From JAABQG01 sp963726365 (GTDB lineage: Bacteria; Pseudomonadota; Gammaproteobacteria; Burkholderiales; Burkholderiaceae_C), in contig CAVSCI010000009.1 in NCBI GenBank assembly GCA_963726365.1, positions 62,001 to 126,000 of the forward strand: 64,000 nucleotides of DNA, in the 5' to 3' direction. A program made the translations under genes and the position numbers. Shown piece after piece: positions 8,018-16,430 of this stretch; the stretch's first letter is position 1, and each line of letters opens with the position of its first letter. Under the pieces are notes generated by a model that searched no databases, was not told the DNA's origin, and saw only the letters and a program-made list of their open reading frames with translations.

Positions 8018-11000
8018 ATGATCGCTGCCACCCCCCACCTGACCGGCACTACCGGCTTCATTGCCGAACCGGTGGTCGACCGCCTGCCCTCGCCCTACCG
8101 CCCCGAGGCCGAAGCCGTATCCGAAGCCCTCGCCAGCCTGCACGGCACCCTCGACTGGGCGGCGGCTGCTCGCGTGGCCGCTCCTTGGGTGCAGGCCGTG
8201 CGCGACAACCCGCCGCCGTTCTGGGCGGTGGACAGCCTGCTGAAGGAATACCCGATCTCCAGCGCCGAGGGTCTGGCCCTGATGCGCCTGGCCGAAGCCC
8301 TGCTGCGCGTGCCCGATGCCGAGACCGCGATTGCGCTGACCGCGGACCAGCTCGGCCGGGCGGACTTCGATGGCGCGGCCGATTCCAGCGCGATGGCGAC
8401 GTCGCCTTCGGCGATGGCCCGGCTGTCGTCCGCCGCGATTGCAATGTCCAAGAAGTTCCTGCCGCCGTCAGCCGGTCCGGGACAGGCTGCCGATCAACCC
8501 GGCCTCATGGTCAAGCTGGGCGCGAAAACAGTGGTCGCCGCCACCTTGCGCGCGGTGCAACTGCTGGGTCGTCAGTTCGTGCTGGGCCAGACCATCGAGG
8601 AGGGTATGAGCGAAGCCGATGCGGCGCGGCGCAAGCAGCCGAATCTCAGCTACAGCTACGACATGCTCGGCGAAGGCGCGCGCACCGATGCGGATGCGCT
8701 GCAGTACCTGGCCAGCTACCAGAATGCCATCAAAAAGATAGCTGAAAAAGTCCATCCGACGCTGGGAATCGAGCGAAATGACGGTATTTCCATCAAGTTG
8801 AGCGCCCTGCACCCGCGTTACGAGGCCTTGCAGCGCGAGCGGGTGCTGCGCGAGCTGGTGCCCCGCGTCTGGAGCCTGTGCGAGCTGGCCGCGCGCGCCA
8901 ACATCAGCCTGACCATCGACGCCGAGGAGGTCGACCGGCTGGAGCTGTCGCTCGACGTGTTCGAGGCGCTGGCGGCGCAGGTGGCGCAGCACTTCCCGCA
9001 ATGGAGCGGCTTTGGCCTGGCCCTGCAGTCCTACCAGACCCGCGCGCTGCCGCTGGTCGAACACGTCATCGCACTGGCGCGCAAGTACCGCCTGCGGTTC
9101 ATGTGCCGCCTGGTCAAGGGCGCCTACTGGGACGCCGAGATCAAGCGCGCCCAGGAGCTGGGCCTGCCGCACTACCCGGTGTTCACGCACAAGCACCACA
9201 CCGATGTGAGTTACCTGGCCTGCGCCCGCGCGCTGCTGGCCGCGCCCGACGCCATCTACCCGCAGTTCGCCACGCACAACGCCGGCACCATCGCCGCCAT
9301 CTTGCAGATGGCGGCCAGGCCAGCGGGGGTTGACCGGTCGGGTGGGACGAGTGGGTTGGGAGGACGCGCGTTCGGCGCAGGTCAAGGAGGAGCCCGCGAG
9401 GCGGGCGGGGGACACGGAGCCGAGCGCGCGGCCTCCCAACAGGGCTTCGATTCGGATTCGATCTCATTGCAGGACGGGTTGCCCCGCTTCGAGTTGCAGC
9501 GCCTGCACGGCATGAGCGAAGGCACCTACCGCGAGGTGCTGAAGAACCCGCTGGTCAACTGCCGCGTCTACGCCCCGGTGGGCGCGCACCGCGACCTGCT
9601 GGCCTACCTGGTGCGCCGCCTGCTGGAAAACGGCGCGAATTCGTCCTTCGTGCACCAGCTGGCCGACGAGTCGGTGGGGCTGGAGCAGCTGCTGGTGTCA
9701 CCCCTGCACCTGGCACCCAACCCGTCGTTGCCGCTGCCCCCGGACCTGTTCGGGCCTGCCCGCCCCAACAGCGCGGGCGTCGATCTGACGGTCGCCGCGA
9801 TGCGTGCGCCACTGCTGGAGGCGCTGACCACTTCGCAGGTGCCTGTCGTCGCCGAATTTGACGTCAAAATGGCACCTTCCCAGCGTGATATGGCGCAAGT
9901 GTGCTATCAACATTGGAGCAATGTCGCTGTGGCCGAGCGCGCTGCCGCCCTGCGCCGCGCCGCCGATGCGCTGGAGCAGCAACTGCCCCGCTTCTGCGCG
10001 CTGCTGGTCAAGGAAGCGTTCAAGACCTGGGGCGACGCGGTGGCCGAGGTGCGCGAGGCGGTGGACTTCCTGCGCTATTACGCCAACGAGGCCGAGCGCA
10101 TCATGGCGCCGGTCGCATTGCCCGGCCCCACGGGCGAATAGCAACGAGCTGCGCCTGACCGCGCGCGGCGTCTGGGTCTGCATCAGCCCGTGGAACTTCC
10201 CGCTGGCGATCTTCATGGGGCAGGTGGCGGCCGCGCTGGCCACCGGCAACACCGTGCTGGCCAAGCCCGCCGAGCAGACGCCCGGCGTGGCCTGGGAGGC
10301 CGTGAAGCTGCTGCACGCGGCCGGCGTGCCGGCGGACGCGGTGCAACTCATGCACGGCCCCGGCGAAACCGTGGGCGCGGCGCTGGTCGCCCTGCCGGGC
10401 ATCGCCGGCGTGGTGTTCACCGGCTCCACCCAGGTCGCTCGCATCATCAACCGCGCGCTGGCCGCCAAAGACGGCCCCATCGTGCCGCTGATCGCCGAGA
10501 CCGGCGGCATCAACGCCATGGTGGTGGACAGCACCGCGCTGCCCGAGCAGGTGGCCGACGCCGTGGTGCAGAGCGCCTTCCGCTCGGCCGGCCAGCGCTG
10601 CTCGGCGTTGCGCCTGCTGTGCCTGCACGAAGGCATCGCGGACGTGGTGATCGAAATGATCCAGGGGGCCGCCAGGGAACTGGTGGTGGGCGACCCAGCC
10701 GAGCTGGCCACCGACGTCGGCCCGGTGATCGACCGCGAGGCCTTCGAGGGCATCCAGAAACACCTCCAGCGGCTTAATTCAGAGTCAAAACGCCTTCTTC
10801 CCAGCGTAGAATGGCCACAAGGAGCTATGAATTTGATACCGCCCACGGCCTTCGAAGTGCCCTCGATCGCCAGCGTGCAGCACGAAATCTTCGGCCCGGT
10901 GCTGCATATCGTGCGCTGGAGCGGCGATCCGCTGGCCGTCATCCGGCAGGTCAACGCCTTGGGCTACGGCCTGACGCTGGGCATCCAGACGCGCATCGAC

Positions 11001-11222
11001 AGCCGCGCGCAGGCGATGGCGCATGCCGCGCATGTCGGCAATGTCTACATCAACCGCAACATGATCGGCGCCGTGGTCGGCGTGCAGCCCTTCGGTGGCG
11101 AAGGCCTCAGCGGCACCGGCCCCAAGGCCGGCGGGCCTCATTACCTCTACCGGTTCTGCGCCGAGCAGACCGTCACCGTCAACACCACAGCGGCGGGGGG
11201 CAATGTGCAGCTGCTGGCTTGA
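8018..11222 (+). CDS. putA: Bifunctional proline dehydrogenase / glutamate-semialdehyde dehydrogenase, frameshifted
   Basis: PutA oxidises proline to glutamate in two steps. The FAD-linked proline dehydrogenase barrel comes first, with SIKLSALHPRY, the YWDAEIKRAQ region and LQRLHGM. The NAD-linked aldehyde dehydrogenase follows, with ISPWNFPLAIF, catalytic ETGG and catalytic Cys in AGQRCSALR. The frame changes once at about 10139, where one extra T creates a TAG; removing it restores a continuous product of about 1067 residues. No N-terminal ribbon-helix-helix domain is visible, consistent with regulation by the neighbouring Lrp-type protein. Start 8018 has GGAG six bases upstream; an in-frame ATG at 8006 lacks this. 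Four repeat-derived segments lie in the coding sequence and are listed separately. Confidence 0.9.
8729..8782. repeat. Degenerate Comamonadaceae-type dispersed repeat inside putA, copy 1
   Basis: An AT-rich start (ATCAAAAAGATAGCTG) followed by the ACGCTGGG core and ending AAATGAC. It matches the other copies in this window when read forward. It encodes the variable loop just before SIKLSALHPRY and keeps the reading frame. Divergence is high, so membership rests on the shared order of blocks. Confidence 0.55.
9355..9440. repeat. 86-bp nested palindromic element inserted in putA
   Basis: Two 22-base arms (9355-9376 and 9419-9440) are inverted complements at 20 of 22 positions. An inner perfect stem (GCCCGC 9392-9397, GCGGGC 9401-9406) shares nearly the same centre. 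The element falls between the THNAGTIAAILQMA strand and LQRLHGM of proline dehydrogenase, where other PutA proteins have only a short loop. The inserted Gly/Arg-rich stretch of about 50 residues is open in frame. It looks like a miniature inverted-repeat or REP-type element. Confidence 0.75.
9863..9916. repeat. Degenerate Comamonadaceae-type dispersed repeat inside putA, copy 3
   Basis: It begins GTCAAAATGGC, contains CCCAGCGT and GGCGCAAG, and ends GTGCTATCAACATTGG. Read on the opposite strand it has the same block order as copy 1, with ACGCTGGGAAG as core. It lies in the linker between the two enzymatic domains and is translated in frame. Confidence 0.65.
10781..10840. repeat. Degenerate Comamonadaceae-type dispersed repeat inside putA, copy 2
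   Basis: It begins AGAGTCAAAACGCC, contains CCCAGCGTAGAATGGCC, and ends GAGCTATGAATTTGATACC. It is the clearest copy, with the CTATGAATTTGATA near-palindrome at its end. It sits in the aldehyde dehydrogenase domain after EGIQKHLQ and is translated in frame, replacing a normally short loop. Confidence 0.7.
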
Positions 11223-11324
11223 GGCCGGCCAACCTGTCCGCTTTATTCAGGGTTGCAGGCGCCGACTTTGGGAAACACCCAGGAAGCGCCCGATGGGCAT
11301 CGGCGGAGGGCCCAGGCCCATCGC

Positions 11325-12347
11325 TCAGCGGTAGCCGTTCGGGTTCAGGCTTTGCCAGCGCCACGCATCGGCGCACATATCGTCCAGCGTGTGATGTGCT
11401 TGCCAGCCCAGCAGGCGGTGCGCCAGGCCGGGGTCGGCGTAGCACTGCGCCACGTCACCCGGCCGGCGCGGGGCGATCTGGTAGGGCACCGGGCGCCCGC
11501 TGTTTTTCTCAAACGCATGCACCACTTCCAGCACGCTGTGGCCCCGCCCGGTGCCCAGGTTCACCGTGAAGCTGTCCGCGCGGCCCAGCAACGTCTGCAC
11601 CGCGGCCACATGCCCGGCCGCCAGGTCCTGCACGTGGATGTAGTCGCGCACGCCGGTGCCGTCGGGCGTGGGGTAGTCATTGCCGTAAACGTTCAAGTGC
11701 GGGCGCTGGCCCACGGCCACCTGCGCCACATAGGGCATGAGGTTGTCGGGGATGCCCAGGGGGTCTTCGCCGATCAGGCCACTGGGGTGCGCGCCCACCG
11801 GGTTGAAGTAACGCAACACACCCATGCGCCACGCGGGGTTGGCGATGCGCATGGCGGCCATGATGTCCTCGCACACCAGCTTGCTGTGGCCGTAGGGGTT
11901 GGTGTGGCTGCGCGGGAAATCCTCTGTGATCGGCACCGAGGCCGGATCGCCGTACACCGTGGCGCTGCTGGAGAACACCAGCGCGCGGCAGCCCGCAGCG
12001 TCCATGCCCTGCAACAGGCTGACCATGCCGCCCAGGTTGTTGGCGTAGTACTTGAGCGGCTTGGCCACGCTTTCGCCCACCGCCTTGAAGCCGGCGAAGT
12101 GGATGACGGCTGCGACGCCATGGCGCGCAATCACCGTTTGCACCAGCGCGGCATCGCACACATCGCCACGCTCGCAGGTCACCGGCTGGCCGCGCAGGCG
12201 TTCCAGCCGCTCCAGAACGGCCGGGTTGCTGTTGGAGAAGTTGTCCAGGATGACCGGCTCAAAGCCCGCCGCGCACAGCGCGAGAAAGGTGTGGCTGCCG
12301 ATGAATCCGGCGCCGCCGGTCAGGAGGATGGAAGGTCTTGTGGCCAT
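11325..12347 (-). CDS. galE: UDP-glucose/UDP-N-acetylglucosamine 4-epimerase
   Basis: A 340-residue GalE-type epimerase. It has the NAD-binding TGGAGFIGSH near the N-terminus, SSSATVYGDP, the catalytic YGHSK and the terminal TLDDMCADAWRWQ. At the position of E. coli GalE Tyr299, which blocks N-acetylated substrates, this protein has Cys302, as in epimerases that accept UDP-GlcNAc and UDP-GalNAc. It borders an exopolysaccharide locus whose expected precursor is UDP-GalNAc, so a precursor-supply role fits. The 62 bases to the GGDEF-EAL gene suggest co-transcription from the far side. Confidence 0.92.
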   Translation of the reverse strand: MATRPSILLTGGAGFIGSHTFLALCAAGFEPVILDNFSNSNPAVLERLERLRGQPVTCERGDVCDAALVQTVIARHGVAAVIHFAGFKAVGESVAKPLKYYANNLGGMVSLLQGMDAAGCRALVFSSSATVYGDPASVPITEDFPRSHTNPYGHSKLVCEDIMAAMRIANPAWRMGVLRYFNPVGAHPSGLIGEDPLGIPDNLMPYVAQVAVGQRPHLNVYGNDYPTPDGTGVRDYIHVQDLAAGHVAAVQTLLGRADSFTVNLGTGRGHSVLEVVHAFEKNSGRPVPYQIAPRRPGDVAQCYADPGLAHRLLGWQAHHTLDDMCADAWRWQSLNPNGYR

Positions 12348-12409
12348 GATGTGGATGAAAGGATGATGGTGAGAAGTTCGTGCTCACGCTGTCCATCAGG
12401 GTGCGTGGG

Positions 12410-15009
12410 TCAGACGGACGCCGTTGTTGTGACAAGTGCCTTTCCCCGCATGAAGACTTCGAGTTGATCAACCGGCAAGGGTTCGCAAAACAGGTGGCCC
12501 TGGAAATAGCCGCAACCCTGCTCTGCCAGAAACGCGCGCTGTGCTTCGGTCTCGACGCCTTCAGCCACCACCTTCAGGCCCAGACTCTGTGCCAGTGCAA
12601 TGATGGCGCGCGAGACAGCGGCATCGCTGGGGTCCGTCAGCACATCGGCGACAAAACTTCGGTCAATCTTGAGCTGGTCCAGCGGCATCCGCTTGAGCAG
12701 CGACAGCGAAGAATAGCCCATGCCGAAGTCGTCCAGCGAAAGGGTGACGCCCAGTGCCTTGAGGGTGCCCAGCTTGGCCAGCGTGATCTCCATCCGGTCG
12801 GCCAGCAGGCTCTCGGTCAGCTCGAGTTTGAGGCGTTGCGGCGAAACGCCCGTGCGTTGAATGGTCTCCATCACCATGTCCACGAAGTCCGGGTGGCGGA
12901 ACTGGCGCACGCTCACATTGACGGAAATCGAAAGCCCGCCGTCTGCGGACTGCGGGCCCAAGCGCCCAGTTGCGCGCAGGCGGTCTCCAGCACCCATTGG
13001 CCCAGTGGCAGGATCAGCCCGTTGTCCTCGGCGACGGGAATGAACTCCGTTGGCTCCACCACGCCACGCGTTGGATGTTGCCAGCGCAACAGGGCTTCCA
13101 GCCCCGAAATGCGCCCTTCACGGTCCACCATGGGCTGGTAGTAAAGCATGAACTGCTGGTCGCGCAGACCGGTGCGAAGGTCGGCGCTGACAGCCGCGTT
13201 GGCGCTGACGGTCGCCTGCATCGCGGGATCGAAGAAGCACACCGTGTTGCGACCCATGGCTTTGGCGTGGTACATGGCAAGGTCGGCTTGCTTGAGGGGC
13301 TCGCTCACGCCGTCTTTGCCGCCGCTGACCAGCGCGGTGACGCCGATGCTCGATGTGGCGAAGTGCCGGTGGCCGTCCAGGTCGAACGGTTCGCGCAGTT
13401 GCGCCAGCACCTTCTCGGCCACGATGCGCGCACGGGACTCGGCCACGGCCGGATCCTCGCTCAAGTCGCTCAGCATGACCACGAACTCGTCGCCACCCAG
13501 CCGTGCCACGGTATCGGTCTTGCGCACACACAGCGTCAGCCGCTCGGCCACCTTTTGCAGCAGGAGGTCGCCCGTGTGGTGGCCCATCGTGTCGTTGAGA
13601 ATCTTGAAGTTGTCCAGATCGATGAACATCAGCGCGCCATGGCGGCCGGTGCGCGCATCCAGTGACAGCACGCCCTTCAGCCGGTCCTGCAGCAGCTTGC
13701 GGTTGGGCAATCCCGTCAGCGTGTCATACAAGGCGAGTTGGTGGATTTCGTCCTCGGCGGCCTTGCGACGTGTCACGTCGCGGCCAACGGCCACCCAGTG
13801 TGTGAGTTCGCCCTTCTCCGAGAGCACGGCGACCACCTCCATTTCAAGCCAGAACCAGCTTTTGTCGCGCCGGAAAATGCGCAACTCGCTGCGCACCTGC
13901 TGATCCTTGGACAAGGCCGCCGACATGCGGCGCAATTCCGGCAACTGCAGGTCCGGGCCGAGCAGCAGGCGCGGCGTCTTGCCCAGGACCTCGTGGCGCA
14001 GGTAACCGGTGCGGTCTTCGAAAGCGTCGTTGACAAAGACGATGCTGGGCGCCGCCTCGCCGGCGGGCAGTGCCTCGGCGATCACCACGATGTCGTTCAG
14101 GCGCGAGATGCTGGTCTCCAGAAGCATCAGTTGCTCCTGTGATTTGCGTCGCTCCGTCACGTCACGGAAGTAGATGGCCAGGCCTTCCGTGAACGGGTAC
14201 GCCCTTACCTCCAGCCACTTGCCGAGTGGGGCGCAGTATTCCTCGAATTCGACCCGATGGCTGCCCTGCAATGCCCGCTGCAGCTGTTCGCGAAGGCGTT
14301 GGCCCATGGCCTCGCCCCGGTCCGCCCAGATGGGCTTGCCGAGCAGTTCGCCGGTGGTGCCTTGCAGCAATCGCTCGCTTTCCTTGTTCAAATAGGTGTA
14401 GCAGTACTGGCGGTCGACAGTGACGAAGGCTTCGGTGATGCTGGCCAACGTCGTGGTCAGCCGCATGGCCAGCTGAAGCGTCTCGCGCTGGGCCTGTTTC
14501 TGGGCCGAGATATCGTGCAGAACGCCCTGTAGCCGGACGATCTTGCCGGCGGCGTCACGCACCGCCTCGCCTATGACCCGTACCCAGTTGCCCTGATGGC
14601 TGGTTCCCGCGATCTGCATTTCCTCGTCGAACGCTGTGCCGTGGTTCAGGCAGGCCTGGAAGTGCGCCGCGACGCGGACGCGCCACTCCGGGGTGAAACC
14701 CGCCGCCAGCGCTGCAAGCGTCAGCGCTGCGCCGTCCGCCACGCCCAGCATGGTGGCGCACTGGCGGGAACAATGCAGGGTTTCCCCGGGGATCGGCAGG
14801 GTCCAGCTTCCAATCCGTGCGGTGTGCTCGGCGAGATTCAAGAGCCCATCCTGCGGCGGCAAGCAGGGGACTTGCACATCGGAATCCCCTGTTTTTGCCT
14901 TTTCGACGGGGTTCGGATCGGTGGATGCAGGCGTCAAGCTTTGTACTCTGAAGATGCGGGAGATGCGGCCTATTGGCGCTTCAAAAGACGGCGAAGTCAA
15001 CGGCCACAC
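12410..15009 (-). CDS. PAS-PAS-PAS-GGDEF-EAL c-di-GMP turnover protein, frameshifted
   Basis: A soluble c-di-GMP enzyme. About three PAS domains (residues 50-170, 180-290, 300-430) precede a GGDEF domain with intact RLGGDEF and an EAL domain with EALLRW, NVSVRQF, ELTESLL, DDFGMGYSSL, KIDRSFV and AEGVET. Both output domains look catalytically intact. One base is missing near 12934-12939, in a short G/C run, so the reading frame changes inside the EAL domain. Restored length is about 866 residues. The start is uncertain; the far upstream GTG is given. It is divergent from the exopolysaccharide genes across 186 bases and probably controls the c-di-GMP pool read by PelD. Confidence 0.85.
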
Positions 15010-15195
15010 CCTCTTGGCCGGGCAATTTCATCGAAAAATCCCGGACTTTAGAAAAGTAGCCCTAATTTGTTACAGGGTCAAGAAATGAGTACCAAATTGT
15101 TACGATGTAGTGTATCCTAAGCCCAAGCGAAAAATGAATGTGCCGGCAGATTGCCTGCACACGCGGGTAAAAAAAAGATAAAGCGGGAAATCAAC
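15010..15195. promoter_or_regulatory. Divergent control region of the exopolysaccharide locus
   Basis: The gap between the GGDEF-EAL gene and the first forward gene is AT-rich in its right half. It contains a direct repeat, TTGTTAC at 15067-15073 and 15097-15103, exactly 30 bases apart, with similar A/T-rich flanks. This spacing puts both copies on the same face of the helix and could be a regulator site pair. No clear sigma-70 or sigma-54 promoter could be fixed by eye. Confidence 0.4.
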
Positions 15196-15498
15196 ATGAG
15201 TGCACTCACCGATTTACGGCAATGCCCTGACGTTGCGACCTTGAAACCAGCATTGCACACGCTTGCCGGGCGGTTCGGGCGCGTCATGCAGCTCGATATC
15301 CTGACCACTATGCAGGAGCGAACCAAGCAGGCGATCTGCTTCCTGCGTCTCGACAACCCGGAAAAAGAACAGACCCTGATGAAGACGCTCGGCGTCGGTC
15401 GATTCGGCGGCGAAGTGGTCATCGTCGTCGATATGGATTCGTCGGCATCCGGCGAGGACGAGGGCCCCTCATCTCGGTGGGCCGAGGACGACGAGTAA
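15196..15498 (+). CDS. Hypothetical small protein at the head of the exopolysaccharide operon
   Basis: A 100-residue protein that I do not recognise. The middle alternates strands and helices (FGRVMQLDILT, QAICFLRLDN, GGEVVIVVDM) and could be a small ferredoxin-like or RRM-like fold. The last 20 residues are Ser/Glu/Asp-rich and acidic. The start at 15196 is preceded by a GGGAAA element; an in-frame start 45 bases earlier is possible. It lies 29 bases before the hydrolase gene on the same strand, so it is probably the first gene of the transcript. Confidence 0.6.
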   Translation: MSALTDLRQCPDVATLKPALHTLAGRFGRVMQLDILTTMQERTKQAICFLRLDNPEKEQTLMKTLGVGRFGGEVVIVVDMDSSASGEDEGPSSRWAEDDE

Positions 15499-15527
15499 TT
15501 GCATGCGCTGCGCGTTGAAGCACCGCA

Positions 15528-16430
15528 ATGACGCATCCCTCCCTATCTGCCAACTTGCGCCTGCGGGATGCCGTTCCTGCGCGACGCAAGTCACCTGCTG
15601 ATAAAGAAGAAGGCTTTCTTTCTCTCGGTGCGTATTTCCTGCGCCTGCTGCAGCGCCGTAAAGCGCTCCCGTTGTTGAACACCGCGTTCTACTACGGCTC
15701 CCCGGTACCGGTTGCTGCGCTGTCGCGGTATCCCCGCGTGGTGGTGGAGGCCGATGCCGTGACCGATCTGGCGGGCCTGACGCGCCATGGGAGCGAAGTA
15801 TTTGCCTATGTCAGCGTCGGTGAGGCGGAAGGGTGGCGTGCTTCGACAAGTGCGCTGCCGCAGGCGCTGTTTTCCGGCGCCAACGCTGCGTGGCAAAGCC
15901 GCATTGCCAACCTGACCCACCCGGACTGGAAGCGCTATCTGCTGGAAGATCGCATGGCGGGGTTGTGGGCTGCCGGTTACCGTGGGTTTTTTCTGGACAC
16001 GCTCGACAGCTACCAGATGGCCGTGAAGGATCCCGTGGAGCGCCAGGCCCAGGTGAGGGCGCTGGTCAACCTCATTCGCGCGATGCATGAACGGTTTGAC
16101 GGCGTCAAGCTATTGTTGAACCGGGGTTTCGATGTGCTCCCCGAGCTGGCTTCCATCGTCTCGGGTGTGGTCGCGGAGTCGCTGTTTCAGGGCTGGAATG
16201 CGCAGACCCGGGAATACGTGAGCGTGAGCCCGGACGATCGACAGTGGTTGCTGGCGCGGTTGAACGATGCTCACCAGCGCCATGGGCTGCCCGTCACGGT
16301 GATTGATTACGTCGCGCCAGGCGATGTCGCACTGGCTCGGAACACGGCGGCGCAGATTGGCGCACTGGGCTTCTCTGCATGGGTGTCTAATTCAAATCTC
16401 GACACAATTCCAGACGGAGCGCCCTCATGA
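15528..16430 (+). CDS. pelA: Stand-alone PelA-type glycoside hydrolase domain (GH114/GH166-like)
   Basis: A 300-residue protein matching the N-terminal hydrolase domain of PelA. It shows TAFYYGSPVP, VVVEADAV, VFAYVSVGEAEGW with the probable catalytic Glu, GFFLDTLDSYQM with a conserved Asp, NRGFDVLPE, ESLFQGW and VIDYVAPGD. Pel hydrolases cut GalNAc-rich polymer. Full PelA is about 950 residues with a C-terminal deacetylase domain; that part is absent, and the gene ends by overlapping pelB by four bases, so it is not a broken end. No signal peptide is visible from this start. Another frame at 15568-15660 encodes a KKKAFFLSV-type segment that could be a frameshifted signal peptide. Confidence 0.8.
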   Translation: MTHPSLSANLRLRDAVPARRKSPADKEEGFLSLGAYFLRLLQRRKALPLLNTAFYYGSPVPVAALSRYPRVVVEADAVTDLAGLTRHGSEVFAYVSVGEAEGWRASTSALPQALFSGANAAWQSRIANLTHPDWKRYLLEDRMAGLWAAGYRGFFLDTLDSYQMAVKDPVERQAQVRALVNLIRAMHERFDGVKLLLNRGFDVLPELASIVSGVVAESLFQGWNAQTREYVSVSPDDRQWLLARLNDAHQRHGLPVTVIDYVAPGDVALARNTAAQIGALGFSAWVSNSNLDTIPDGAPS

